A stretch of DNA of 64,000 nt from assembly GCA_003439945.1 (NCBI GenBank), contig QVRM01007011.1:25097-89096 (forward strand), read 5' to 3'. The notes beneath the pieces are model-generated. The model searched no databases and had not been told where the DNA came from. It was given only the letters and a program-made list of their open reading frames with translations. The stretch is from Dermanyssus gallinae. Lineage: Eukaryota; Arthropoda; Arachnida; Mesostigmata; Dermanyssidae. Positions 47,950 to 60,207 of the stretch are shown in pieces (positions within the stretch are counted from its first letter, which is position 1; the number at the start of each line of letters is the position of its first letter). The position numbers and the translations under genes were made by a program.

Positions 47950-48467
47950 AAACGCAGTAAAACTTTTATGTATATATATAAATGCATTTTTTGAGAGATA
48001 AAAAGTGGACACACGTAAAAGCGTCAAAATGAAAGTACCGAGAACAGCGCCAACAGTCACGGTTGTAACAGAACGTTTTTTAGTTGCATAAACTGATTGT
48101 AGTACCGAAACTTAAGCTCGAACAATGATTATACTTGGCGCTGTTTTGGATGAACAGCTGTCAGTAGTGTAAGAGTTGTTCTGTCTTAAAACTAACTCTA
48201 GATGGCAAAGGCATCGAGCTCGCTCATACTGCCCATTATCTGAGAATACATATAGACAGGGAACTACGAGGCACACCTTCATAGTTATAGAAGTGGAAAA
48301 AGTCACTAAGGTATTGAACATAATGATGATCCCAGTTGATGCCAAACAACTATGGCATACGGGCGTTAGAGTCAATCAAGGGGTTAAAATTCGCAAAATC
48401 TGTAGTCAACGGTGAGGCCAAGTAAAGAAGCGGTGCAATCTTACTTTAGCATCTGCAGTAGTTAGCA
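47950..48467. other. intron/upstream flank of the mucin-like gene
   Basis: No upstream coding exon could be identified on the - strand. A short (TA)n lies at about 47969-47981. Confidence 0.4.
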
Positions 48468-48520
48468 TACCCACTACTCACAAACATGAACCTACAGTTT
48501 ATGTTTGTGAGTAGTGGGTA
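48468..48520. repeat. perfect 20-bp hairpin
   Basis: TACCCACTACTCACAAACAT at 48468-48487 pairs exactly with 48501-48520 around a 13-nt loop. Confidence 0.92.
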
Positions 48521-49240
48521 GCAAAACACTTTAACCCTGAACATAGTACACAACGCATCGGCGTCAGTCTCGAGCAACGAAGTGCAGGAAGCAGTGCAAG
48601 ACTTCTGCAAACAACGGCCTCAATCATCCTGCATATGGGCCTTGGCTCGCTGCCAAACCGAAAAACGTTATATATATATATATATACTTTTTTTTTTATA
48701 CATAATTAAGTCAGACCCGGTAAACCAGTGCCTGAGGGCAGCGAACCTAGCACTGTCGCCGCATTTCCACGTTGCACTTCAATTAATATTCTCTGCAGCA
48801 GAAGTTCCACTGTCCTCTTCTCATCCTTCTTACCTGCCGCTCTTTTCCCAATTTATTTTTTAAATCTTACTGTTGATTTCCCTATGACCCCCATAGTCTC
48901 TATGTCAACTGCACTATAAACGAAGCCTCCAACTCGCGGTACTTCAGACTTTTCCGCTGCTCCGTTAAATTGGCAACAACAAATTGCCAATATATATATA
49001 TATAGAAGTCGGTTTGGAAACATCTCGGCATGCCGATGCATGCCAATATGCTTTCAAGCCGACATTTCGAAACGGTCGCTTGTGGTATGTGGTATGGCTA
49101 TGTTCAATCAGTAGAGTATTTGTGGCGAGCTGCTATTTAGGGCAATTCCAAAATGATTATCTATGAAAAAAATGGTGTATAATTCCTTTTGAATTAATAG
49201 TAAAAACAATTAAACTGTAACACAGAGTAAACTACTCGAA
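48521..49240. other. no gene recognised
   Basis: No supported gene. Short (TA)n runs at about 48669 and 48990. Confidence 0.45.
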
Positions 49241-49700
49241 TTGCTGTTGTCTAAATTTGGAGTGGGCACCAAAATAGTTGCACAATTAAGTACTTCTTCC
49301 ACCTACGTGTTCATGATACTCTATCTCAGAAGGCTAAAGCTACTTCTGGTTGCCCCCAATGAACCATTCTTGGGCCACTTTAGATCAACCATCATATTTG
49401 GTCACGGATACGCAAAGTACAATTACACCATCGGTGGCCTACTTCTAGCTTCAAAAAAAAACTTATCAGAAACTTTGTTGTAGCGACGTCTGTTGCTATG
49501 AAGTACACAGAGCACGTAACAAACATCGTTTCAAGAGAAACACAGAGAACGAGTTGGATTAAATTCGTAAATTAATACACGTTTATCCCTACTCGGGGAT
49601 CTACATATATACTAAACACTCTTTGTACGACCTATAATAACATATGCACTCCAGTCTGGAACCCATGTCCGAAGAAAGATTGGTAACTCCTAGACAAGAC
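49241..49700 (+). pseudogene. relic of a non-LTR reverse transcriptase (C-terminal part)
   Basis: The + strand reads IIFGHGYAKYNYTIGGLLL (49390-49450), the segment after the catalytic site in CR1-like reverse transcriptases. At about 49610-49650 another frame reads LFVRPIITYA, the conserved thumb block. Stops and frameshifts separate them. The first segment resembles the relic at 13.4-13.7 kb (YTIGEHAL), so the two may be of one family. Confidence 0.5.
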
Positions 49701-50225
49701 GTGCAGTAATAACCGACGAAAGATTGCATACAAGGATGATATCCCACGCGATGACGTTCCGATTCCTAACATGGTGGGGAAGTTAAGGAAAATTGATCGT
49801 GGTATTGTCATAAATACTGAGAAAAGTCATACTGAACTGATGTCAAAGATGTTTAACATCATCCATACGACGACGCGTCGTAAAAAAAATATTCTCCCAA
49901 AGTTTGTAGCGAAAAAGCGAACTCTAAACCATATGCCCCTGTAGAGAATAATCCGCCATCTTCATGGAAACTTGACGTTAACAGACTAAACATCTCCTTG
50001 AAGAAAGCATATTAATAATATATAGTTGGCCGGACAAGGGTGAGTTTTGACAATAGCGTCAAAGTAGCGAAAGTATACATTAAAATGCCGATATTAGAAC
50101 TAGCCCAATGATTCTTGTAGACACCGGTGAACACCCAGACTGTTAATACAGAGACATGGATTTTTAGTATATGCAAACGAGACCTTAATTTTGACCAGAA
50201 GGTTGCAACCGTTGTGATTATTCAG
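49700..50225. other. probable continuation of retroelement debris
   Basis: No intact frame. It may contain the decayed 3' part of the preceding reverse transcriptase relic. Confidence 0.3.
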
Positions 50226-50227
50226 AG

Positions 50228-50445
50228 GCCAATAAAGGGGCTTAGCGCGGTGCATTACTGGCGGCGTGATCTAGGTGGGTTCGATTCCTGATGTTAATCG
50301 AAATCCCTTTGAGCGATTCTTTCATTGCGATAAACTATATTGCGCTAAGAATCAGAGGCCATGCTGCCACAATGACTCCAAGCCCGTAGTGGACGGAGGA
50401 TGGTCTCGAATTAAAAACAACATCCTTACAAGAATTTTTATTCTA
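50228..50445 (+). mobile_element. tRNA-derived SINE, copy 2 (A and B boxes present)
   Basis: A box-like GGCTTAGCGCGG at 50239-50250 and B box GGTTCGATTCC at 50278-50288 have normal tRNA-type spacing. The family body follows (TAATCGAAATCCCTTTGAGCG, CCATGCTGCCACAATG, AAGCCCGTAGTGGACGGAGG) and the A-rich end GAATTAAAAACAACATCC. It shares the body and end with 5811-6035. The promoter boxes indicate RNA polymerase III transcription in the active ancestor. Confidence 0.75.
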
Positions 50446-50491
50446 GCGCGGTTCATTGAGTTTCCATTGACTCTTTCACATGAAGTGTCAC

Positions 50492-50640
50492 TCTAATATT
50501 ATTAATATTATTACCCTCACAACGACGCCTATGCGAGCATCTTCGTGAAGACCACGTTGTAATGGCGTTCGGTCCCGTTTCATCTAGCGTTTGGAACAAA
50601 AGAGCTACACGTCAAAGAAACTACAGAAAGGCAACACCGA
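50492..50640 (+). mobile_element. retroelement tail fragment C
   Basis: A short ATT-rich run (50492-50513) is followed by a reading RLCEHLREDHVVMAFG and then VSSSVW (50527-50600). It matches fragment A (YAHLLEDHVVMAFG...SSGFW) but soon hits a stop. It lies directly after SINE copy 2. Confidence 0.65.
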
Positions 50641-51430
50641 GATGTTAAGTCGTTACCGACACTTAAGCAATACCACGAATACAAGCAATATTGTATGAAT
50701 AATATAATTAGTATAATAGAAATTGTAATACCTATGCATGTAAATAATAAACCCTTGTTCAAAATACGTAATTGTATATTTCGTTTATTTTTTTAATTTA
50801 AATATATAATCAGGTGAGTTGCGTAGCACATACCTTTTTATGTGACAATAAAGGTGATTTTAAATTATTTTAAAGCATCTAACCGGATTTGATCTAACAT
50901 GCAGGCGGCTAAACTCGGTTTACGTTGACTAATATTACAATGATTTTATATGTATTTCAAATAGGATACAGTTGTCAGATTCGAATGCGTTTTGGAGCAT
51001 TGGTTGTCAGATCGGTGTTAGTAGCGGTAGATTCTCATCTTTGCATCGCGTGGCGTCAACAATCGTAAAGGCGATTTATTTATTGTTCAGTCTACACACC
51101 TCCAAGGGTTTTAGTATTTACCAAGGTTGTTTTATTTATTTATTGAATATCAATACGAAACGTATGCATATCACTGTCACTACAAGTACGACCATTACTA
51201 CTATACTATACTAGGATACTACTATTAGTGGACTAGGATAGTCGATATGACTGACTACCTTGATTCCCGTATGGCTCTTGTATCACTGCTGTTCGTTGTA
51301 CTGTCGTCCCGCCGGAATGTATCGTACATGCGAAGTTTCTGCGACAGCACGATCACATCGCAGCATACTAAAAGTGTATAGAGTGTACAGAGTACGACTC
51401 GACGCACCACGGTCGACCACATACTGTGTT
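50641..51430. other. no gene recognised
   Basis: No supported gene. The composition is AT-rich until about 51250. Confidence 0.45.
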
Positions 51431-51499
51431 TGCCTTTCAGGCTAGCACCGGTTGGCAGGGCGAGACACAGAATGGATGGACACTCGACACACTGTTATT

Positions 51500-51655
51500 G
51501 TTACAGCTGTTGCTGCGGCGGGAGCAACAATAGCAACACTAATAAAAAGCAACAGTGGCGACACCATCAACAACAACAGCAACAATTGCAGCAACAGCAA
51601 CAATTGCAGCAGCAGCAGCAATTATATCAGCAGCAACGACAACAGCAGCAGTAAC
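51500..51655 (+). repeat. CAA/CAG triplet tract
   Basis: About 150 bp of CAA/CAG/CAT triplets. Confidence 0.9.
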
Positions 51656-52464
51656 AGTTTTGCTTTTCGCCCACTGTAACTATTTTATGTAGAACGACAG
51701 TCAAGGCTCCAGCAACCAGCCGAGACTCGATTAATGCCGAGGCTCGGGCCAACAGGGAGTCGATCACGATCGATGCGACAGGCCAACCAACGCCTCTGTC
51801 AGGGAGGGCCTTTCACGCTAAGAGTAAAACGTAGTCGCTCGCCAGTGAAGCCGGCGGTGTATCATTCCTGCGTCGTACACTATCGAACGTACGTGGATAC
51901 GATCGAGCCGTCCATGGACGACGCTGTTTTAGCTTGGTGCATTGTCGTGCCGGATCGCCACAGATTCGCCGTCGTCATCTCCGACAAACTTCACTACCTC
52001 GACTTGGCCTTGTCTGGCTGGCGGAGAGCGGAGTGTAGCGCCGAACTGGTCGAGCCTAGGTAGGCCGCTGCAAAGTTGGCTTGACGGCCACTTACTTGCT
52101 CACGCCTGCGAGCTCACAGACTCCGATCACTGACCCGCACCAACGCTGACCGCAAAACGCTATTCTCTATTCTCTCATTCTCCGGTAACGTTGACCTACC
52201 TGTACACATCCACCCATGTCGATCGCCTACGATGCTACTCTCACTGCTGTTACCTCAATCTCTACTAAGTTCGTTCGATTGCTAATTATTACTAACCACG
52301 AACTGGTTAATACTCATTAGTACTAACTGCTACTAACTGACCTCTGCTACTGCTTCTGCTGCCACCGCTGCCGCTGCCGTTGCCGTTGCTGCTGCTACGA
52401 CAAACTACGTTACTGCAGCGACCGCAGCCATTAGACAGGTAACAGGCTATTTGTTGGCGTTTTG

Positions 52465-52565
52465 CTAGTTACGACTGTTACCGCCACACTGTTGCAAATA
52501 CCGACTGTTACCGACACACTGTTTCATAGGTACGACTGTTACTGCCACACTGATACGAATTACTA
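52465..52565 (+). repeat. minisatellite, about 36-bp unit, three copies
   Basis: CGACTGTTACCGCCACACTG-type units repeat three times with small changes. Confidence 0.85.
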
Positions 52566-52954
52566 CAGTAACCACCACCACCACCACCACCACCACTACT
52601 ACTACCAGTAAACTATAGCTAACCAACCACCACGGCGGCCAGCGCACGCGTTACTGCTGTACGCCAGTAACGAAAGTCAGTCGCTCAGTAAGCCAGTGGT
52701 TGTGTTGTCTTGTTCCGATAGAGAGGACGGCCACCGTGTGTTGCCACCGTGTCGAATGGGTTGACCGGCTGAAAGGCAACATCACAGCTATCATCGTCAT
52801 CATAATCATGTTCTCATCCTCATCATCATCACCACCATCATCACCATCAACATCATCATCGGTATTGTCGCCGGCATGGTTCCTATTATTGCATTATCAT
52901 CATCAGCATCCAGTCATTGTCTTCAGCATCCAGCCTGATTCTGCGTCGAAACAC

Positions 52955-52964
<10 letters not shown>

Positions 52965-52995
<31 letters not shown>
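52965..52995. repeat. (CT)n microsatellite
   Basis: About 28 bp of CT. Confidence 0.92.
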
Positions 52996-54080
52996 CCTCG
53001 GTGACGGCACGCCATGTTATGCCACCCACCCACCCACCCACGGAACCATGACCACGTTCATCGTGACACAGACACACACACACACGAAACAGACATACTA
53101 GTCGTGACACTCCGGCAGCAGCACACCCAGGGAAAGAACGAGAGACCTGTAGAGAACGGAAGACGAACGGGTCTACGAAGACGCAGTACACTTGTTGCCT
53201 TACACTTGCTCACGAGGACCATCTCCTACTAGGACAACTACCACTGCTGCTACAACTGCTACTACTACTACTACTACGACTACGACTACTACTATGGAAC
53301 ACGCATGTTCGTTCATCCGCAATCATCACGCTCATTGAAGCGCGTTCTCGCCACAGGTCGCAGCCAGACACCACTCAGCACCAGCACCGGCGGCATTGAC
53401 ATCGGGTAGAGCACCCTGGAGACACCCTGGACAGTGGAGTGCCGCTCCCAGGTGGAGCGGGTGTGCTCGATCTTCCTCCTTGCACCGTCTCGCCTCAATG
53501 CGTCTCATGCGTCTTCTTGGTTACTGTACTCCTTGTTCTTGCTGTCTTTTATATTTATTTTACCTTTATCTTCTCTCTCTCTCTTTTGTACTTTTATATA
53601 GTCTATGTATCGTATTTTTCTCCTCTGCAACATCATTGTTGTTGTTGTTTTGTGTTGTTGGTGAGCTGTTGTTGTTTTTGTTGCTATTACTGCTGTTATC
53701 GTTGTTGTCTATCGATTTTTTGTCTACCGGAACTGCAGCGATGCGTGGGCATGCGCATGAATGAACGAACCATTGAACGGCGAAGGAAACGGTAAACATG
53801 ACGACGGCGACGACGACGACAACGACAACAACAACAACAACAACAACAATAATACACACAGCAACGGCATCTTGAGCATTTCGGCCAGCATCTTCGAGAG
53901 CGGATCTCTGGATACGAGCCGTTGTTGTCAGAACTACCGCCGGCGCGGCCACCACAACGGTACAGATCCGGTGTCTGTTGCTCGAGTTGACAAATTGGAG
54001 TTGGCAAACGCAGGTCACTTAGCCGTAGCCCAAATCGCAAGTCGAGTTGCGGAATTGAGTACAGACGTCAAGTGAACGCC

Positions 54081-55350
54081 TATGCGACGTCTTTCTGCGC
54101 ATGCTGACTTTGGCCTGCCGATTTCACCTCTGGATGTCCGGCCAATCGGCATTTCTGGTCGATTTCCAGCTAAAGTTCGGCCCGTCAATCAAACACTAAG
54201 ATACGCATTGCGGACTCTAACTTTGAAAAGCTTGTAGACTTTACGCCATGCTGACTTAACTTAACATGTTTACAGCTCCAGTTAATGGCTGATCCTTTCA
54301 ACAGGCAATCTGTACATGCGTAGTAATTGATAGCGCAACCCATTCACCGTCAGCATCAGTCTAGGCCTAGGAGTCAGTTGGCCTTTCATGAAGTACCATG
54401 TGTTACACTCATGCGGTGTATATGTGTCACTCTCTCTGATAATACGAAGAATTCTGTTCCGGCCTAGATCACAGTTTACAGCTAATTAATGATAAAAATA
54501 TTAGTCTTTTCTTATTGATAACAAACGTCTGCAAGTCCTCGAATGGTAACTATACGACGCACTGTATCGGCAGTGATAAAATGTATCTCCCGTAATCAAA
54601 GACCTTCAGGGCCTTGGTTCTCTGTATAAAGTTCATTCTTCCAAATGTTTAAAACCATTTTCGGAGGGTGGGCTAACCAATTGATGGAACCTTTTTTCAA
54701 TATAGCATAATACTTGATAGACTTCAATAGCTTTGACACCTCATCGTAGAGCAACACCCTTTGAATTTACTAATTCACTAACACGAGCGAAGCTCGAGGT
54801 AAACCTTATATATTATAATACGCCTAAAACCACCTTGGCCTTATAACACAAAACATCCTGAAGTTATTCCTACGGAAACACCAATGGGATGCGAGATGAA
54901 CAATTTATTTGATAATTCTTAGGAAAGCAATACCTTCTTCAACGTGACAGACTTGGAAAGCTTCGTAGAGGTTGTTTTGATGTTAGCATAAATCATGTTC
55001 ACAGTAGAAAAACTGTTTAAAAGGCAATAATAGCTTGTACGGAACGTGTAAACAATGTGTTTGCGTACGTTATTCTTCAGAAGGATAATGACAAAACATA
55101 CCGTGGGCTTCACAATCGCTCATTGCCAAAATAAAAGGGCTTTCTATTATATTTACCTCCAAGTAACTTAATGTTATCCATTTGAGGATCTTGGTCGTTA
55201 AAAGCAAGATACGGGGTGTGTTTTAGTGTGTAGTGCGAGTTACTGGAGTCCCGCACTGCATTCTCAAAAGATGGACGTAAATGACCTAGCACCCTATAAA
55301 GTTTTTTATTATTTTAGTCATATCTTATTTTAATAACCACATAACAATCG
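54081..55350. other. no gene recognised
   Basis: No supported gene. AT-rich, with short frames only. Confidence 0.45.
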
Positions 55351-55356
55351 ATGATT

Positions 55357-55760
55357 CTGATGGGATGACCTTAACAGCCTTCGAGCGTGGGAAGACACTC
55401 GTCTGGGACCCTACCGTGACTGACTCTTTAGCACCTTTAATTGTCACTCACGGCGCTGCCCAGGCTGGTTATGCTGTTTCGCAGGCGGAGAGAAATAGGT
55501 GTCGAAAGTATTCATCTATTGGAAACTTTATGGATTTTCGACCGTTTGCTGTTGAGACTTTTGGGGACCAGGCGAAATTACCGAGAGAGTTATTACTGAG
55601 GTATACAAGTGTCTCAGATTGGCCACGGGGGACTTACGCACTGGTGAATTTTTGCGGCAAAGGCTCACATTGGATCTACTACGTGGTAACGTCACAGCGG
55701 TGCTTGGCACCTTGTCCAGGTGGTCGACACCAGGCCTGAAATTAGGGTTGATGTAATTTG
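55357..55760 (+). mobile_element. retroelement tail fragment D
   Basis: The reading SDGMTLTAFERGKTLVWD and then TVTDSLAP starts at 55357 and gives the (RP)DG...WDxTxxD block. An AxxAxxAERNRCRKY helix and FRPFAVETFG follow. A frameshift near 55590 then gives RLATGDLRTGEFLRQRLT and LRGN, the closing block also seen in fragment A. The 5' part (zinc knuckle) is absent. The piece begins almost where fragment B loses its frame, so B and D together show the domain order. Confidence 0.72.
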
Positions 55761-56505
55761 TCGTCACTTTCACTGGAAGACAATTGTTTAAACAATTGCA
55801 ATATCGCGCTTCTTGAATATTAAGTCCACAACAGAAGATAATGGTCTTCTAAGGTTAATTTGACACTCTAGATCACTGAGACAACTCAATTAGCAAAAAC
55901 GCTACGTTTAGGAAAAGGTAAGCTCTATCACTCAACCGCTACGTAACATTAGATTTGGAGTTTCAAACACCTCAAACATGCAAAAACGGTAATATATCAG
56001 GTAAAACTGTTTGGGTAAATCAATCGAATAAAGCTTAAAACAGTGTAGAATCGACTTGTTGCACTAGGCTCGATAGTATGCCTGTTTACAAAAAAAAACC
56101 TTTGCTGCCCGACTCGAGGTGTTTGAAACCAAACGTCGTTATAGATGCGGCATAACGAATTTACATCAGTATACGATCTGCATATTTACACCATTGCTGG
56201 AAATAACAAATTACTGCGCAGGATTACAAAGGACTGCAAACCATCTTACTTCATGTGCTTTAATCACAAGTAAGCAATGCGGTCGAAGTACTGCTCACGG
56301 AGTTACAGTGGGTGAGTATTTCACTTAAGACAATTCAAGATGCAGGTTCTGTCTGTAAGAATCGATATCTTAAAATAAAAGTCGGTCATTACCGAGCCTT
56401 TCCATTTTCGAGTAAAAATTACTATAAAGCATCACTACAAAGCGCACCAACATAAAAGTTTTTGATTACACCAAAAGGCGAGACTACACATAAAGGGGTT
56501 ATTAT
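55761..56505. other. no gene recognised
   Basis: No supported gene. Confidence 0.45.
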
Positions 56506-56510
56506 ATATA

Positions 56511-57102
56511 CAGGGTGTTGCAGAAATTTTTCATAATAGATAAAGGGAATTGTAGAGCTCGTTAAAGCAAATATTTTTTTCAATGGAACATGGTCTCTGA
56601 GAAATCTTGTTTCGGAGTGAGAGTGAAATTACGATAATTTGTGACACTAGTGTTTTAGGAGCATAAAATGTGCTGTTGCGAGACAGCCAGTCCTCCTATA
56701 CAGAAACTAAACTACTGAATATGTTAGCTTTGAACACGTGGGTAGTCGTAGGGTTACGATTTGAGGTATGTGGCGTGAAAGCTAATAAAGAACTTCATTT
56801 TTGACGAATTCTCTTCTAAACGACTGTGTCGCATCTTCTGACCGGCCTTGTATACCCTTCAGAACATTTTTATCACGAACACGACAGTGTGTTTAGTTTC
56901 TGTATAAGAGGATTGGTTGTCTCACAACAGCACATTTTATGCTTCTATGTCGGGCAAAAACTTAAGTGTCACAAATTGTCGTAATTTCACTCTCACTCCG
57001 AAACAAGACTTCTCAGAGACCATGTTCCATTGGAAAAAATATTTGCTTTGACGAGCTCTACAATTCCCTATATCTATTATGAAAAAAATCTGCAACACCC
57101 TG
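56511..57102. mobile_element. foldback/MITE-like element, family 1, copy 2
   Basis: 592 bp with inverted ends CAGGGTGTTGCAGAAATTTT...CTGCAACACCCTG. The arms extend about 250 bp on each side (blocks GTAGAGCTCGTTAAAGCAAA, GGAACATGGTCTCTGAGAA, GGAGTGAGAGTGAAATTACG and their complements). Most arm blocks are shared with 36546-37460. A TA lies to the left, but TG lies to the right. There is no coding capacity. Confidence 0.85.
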
Positions 57103-57209
57103 TGTATACGTCTCCGGACGACAAATTTATTTAAATTCAGTAATTCCTCATTGAGCTTAAAATTACTACACTATTCAAACAATTTTAACCATTCAGGGCA
57201 TTTTGCAGA

Positions 57210-57278
57210 AAAGGCTGTATGCATATATATATATATATATATATGCATACAGCCTTTTGTATATATATATATAAGTTG

Positions 57279-57330
<52 letters not shown>
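57210..57330. repeat. palindromic (TA)n cluster
   Basis: AAAGGCTGTATGCA(TA)nTGCATACAGCCTTT at about 57210-57257 is followed by a second palindrome GTTGTATATA(TA)n...TATACAAC to about 57332. Confidence 0.9.
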
Positions 57331-57419
57331 ACTTGCATGTTGCATGCTGCCATCTAGTTTTTTTCTCGACTATAGACGCTGTCTATTTGATTTCATTTTA
57401 TCGTTTGCTTATGTTACTA

Positions 57420-58237
57420 GCAAGAAACAAAAAGAAAAGTAGTGGTAGCTCGTCGGTTGGTGAAATCGAGCAAGCGATTGCACCCATGTACTCGCACCCA
57501 GTTGACTCAGCAAGTCAAACGGGGCTGCTATTATACTATGAGTCTCTTCTCCGAGAAGAGCACCGCAGCGGTTCGACGCGCGTTAACCATGGTCGTCTCG
57601 GGCCGCCACTCTCGAAATGTCTTCCACATGTCCACTGATCGATTTTGATCAGCAGCCTCTTTTCCGCATAGCAGCGCCATGTTCTGTTCACGGCACTAAC
57701 GTGGCTACGTTTTCATCAGGCAATCTCATGGTGGCCTCGCGGCAGTTTCGATGGCGAACGGCGATCGAATCGACCCGTTAAAGAAAGGCGAGGGAGGAGG
57801 CCATGCAAACCGAGCCAAGCTAACGAAGACTGCCATGCTAGCGGCGCCGCGTGCCACCCCTGATGGGATGAACCTGTGGCATGATGCCATTCGAAACAGT
57901 CATGGCGGCATTATGGAACAAGTCACGGGTTTTCCTCGCCGTTGCAACATCTCCTTCGTCTGCGTTTGCGTCGAGGCGCCATTTGCTAAAGTGGGTTAAA
58001 GTTGAAAAAAATAAATCGAGTTTGATGATTGATAATGATCTGATGATGACGATGAGGATGACAATAGTGATAAGATAGTTTTAATGGTCATTGTAACTAT
58101 TAGGGCAGTGTTGGTGATGGTAAGTACGTACATTAGGAGGGTGGGGTGATGGGTAAAAGTGCTACGTTCTTGTAAAAAACGTCAAATGCATCTTTGTTTC
58201 TCTTGTCGGTTGTTCATTTTGTGTTCTCTCTCTCGCC

Positions 58238-58286
<49 letters not shown>

Positions 58287-59000
58287 TAGAGAAAGTATAT
58301 ATATATATATATATATATTGGTGAAGAATATCTATTCATCAAGATTCATGGCGGTAATCGATGCACAGAGATATCAAAACAAGGAGGCGAATAACGAGGA
58401 TGAGCCTCTCAAATGCTATTCCAATATTGATTCTGCTTATTCTATTTCTACTCGTGTTACTGCGACTAACTAGTAATACTTCTCGTATTACTGCGACCAC
58501 GAGTCGTTCTAGTTTATTTTTGTTTTATGTATCGCAACAGAGGTAATAATAGCAAGTGAGGTTATAGGCGACTATGATGTGTGTGTCTGTGTGTGTGCTC
58601 TCACAGACGAAACGAGAAAAAGAAAGTATCTTTAGCCAGCGGCAGCAGCAGCAGCGTCGAGTCACGACCGTCAACAAAAAGCGGTCTTTTTTTCCAGCCG
58701 CTCGATCAACCACCGATCAAGCAGGAACGCGTTCCAGACAAGTAACAGGTTTCGTTTTTGTTGTTTCGTCGTTTCGACATTGCGTGGGAAGCAAAGAGGA
58801 ATCGAGTGGCCGAGATTCGCAAGCCGGATAGGGCGAGAGCACTCAACGAAAGAATGAGAAGGACACCACTAAACAAGGGTACACGTCACACGTACATAAT
58901 CGCAATGAACAGTAGTAGCAGCACAGCGCTTGTCGTCCAGCCATACCACACCAGCGTCGAGGAGAGGGACAAGCCGACGACACCACTGGCATAGGCATTG
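57420..59000 (+). other. unresolved region with short open frames
   Basis: Open frames of 61-104 codons lie at 57424-57638, 57751-57999 and 58574-58994. The second is moderately GC-rich (GDRIDPLKKGEGGGHANRAK). Possible acceptors precede two of them (TTACTAG at about 57421, CTTTAG at 58634). I recognise no domain and cannot choose a gene model. They may be untranslated exons or an unknown small gene. Confidence 0.2.
58226..58318. repeat. (CT)n-(TA)n-(GA)n compound palindrome
   Basis: CTCTCTCTCT, TA run, GAGAGAGAGA, then another TA run. The CT and GA arms can pair. Confidence 0.92.
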
Positions 59001-60180
59001 GCTGTTTGTGTACGACCCACGCATTGAAGCACCGTATCCTTTTCCTTTCCCCTTTCTATGCGTCTGTCATTTCCTTCTCATTGTTTCGACCTCAATTTGA
59101 GATACACTCACCTCTATGAAAGAAGAGTTTACTGCCGACTTTTCTAAACAAAGCAAACAGCTAGACGTTCCATTTCAATACCGGAGGAGTTTGAACGTCC
59201 GAGCGTCCGACGTCGTATACGAGCGAGAGGAAAGCACTACGGGTACTGCGTTAATTGTACACCTAAATGGGGACCAGGCAAGGTTTTTTAAATGTCCTTG
59301 AAAGAAGACCGATATAGTTTCTGTAATAGGCTGTTTTTTTTTTATTAGCGTGACACCAGATGCGGCAAGAAAAGCCCCAGTGTAGGCTTTTCTAAGTTGT
59401 CGTGGTAGTCGGAACCATCACCTTTTAAAACTTTTTGAGCTGACCCTCAGCCGATTTAACGTCCACGGGACTGCTTTTTGCGTTGCTTCATAGACGGACC
59501 CCCATGAATACATAAATGTGCAACGGTAGGGTTGAACCCGCCTAGTTGGAAGTTGGAATCATCACCTAAAAAACGCTTTAGAACTCTTCCTGGTGAGTGC
59601 AACAACAGCGCTTAGTAGGCATTCTGCAGTATGCGAATCCATCATCACTGCATAACCTTCTTTTAGTTCAACTATCGCCATAATTTTACTCCTGGAAGAA
59701 GATGGCGACCCTCAACTCGCTAACCAACTATTCACCGCTTCTAAAGTTATTAAGGTATATAGCAATAATATCCGCGGAGGCTGTTAAAGGCTTACCACCT
59801 GTGAGGACTATTTTTTGAACCAATCTTTGAAAATATAGTCAGAAATTTTCAAGCCAAAAAACCCGCCTCTCTTGTTAGTCGTGTGAAGTCGTGGGGTAGT
59901 CAGGCAGGAGGACCTTATGGAGAAACTTGAACCCAAGCTCAAGATTGTAGCGTTGCTTATGTTATGCTTGAGGTTCCGTCAACCGCAGATTTCACGCAAG
60001 CCATATTTGCGTCGTCCGTTGTTGTTTTTGGAAGTCCAATATTTTTTAAGCTAGACATGCACCCTCTCCCCATGAATTGTGCATTTAATAATTGCTAGAA
60101 GTTGTACCAAGGAACAGTACCGACATGCATGTGCTCGCCATTGTTCATACCGTTGTCTGTGGAGAAAAAAATCTATAAAA
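59001..60180. other. no gene recognised
   Basis: No supported gene. Two weakly similar segments (TGGTAGTCGGAACCATCACC near 59404 and TTGGAAGTTGGAATCATCACC near 59549) suggest an old tandem duplication. Confidence 0.4.
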
Positions 60181-60183
60181 ACA

Positions 60184-60207
60184 AATATATATATATATAT
60201 ATATATA
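60184..60207. repeat. (TA)n microsatellite
   Basis: TA run of about 24 bp. Confidence 0.93.

Larger units (their letters stand above)
51430..54080 (+). other. second GC- and triplet-rich region, possible leader exons
   Basis: The composition resembles 14.9-24 kb: CAG/CAA (51500-51655), CTG/CCG, CAT/ATC, CT and CCCA runs. An acceptor-like TGCCTTTCAG ends at about 51440. A 105-codon + frame (53761-54075) has a poly-Asp/Asn repeat and then LSISASIFESGSLD, but no domain. This may be the promoter and 5' UTR of a + strand gene extending beyond 54 kb, or of the - strand mucin-like gene. Neither can be shown. Confidence 0.25.

Noticed and set aside
48853..49041. - strand frame with a hydrophobic N-terminal part as a signal-peptide exon for the mucin-like gene
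   Set aside because: The hydrophobic part derives partly from a (TA)n run and there is no donor in the required phase 2 that I can identify.
53761..54075. 105-codon + frame with Asp/Asn run
   Set aside because: No splice signals, no domain, and the opposite strand is equally open; kept only as a note in the regional entry.
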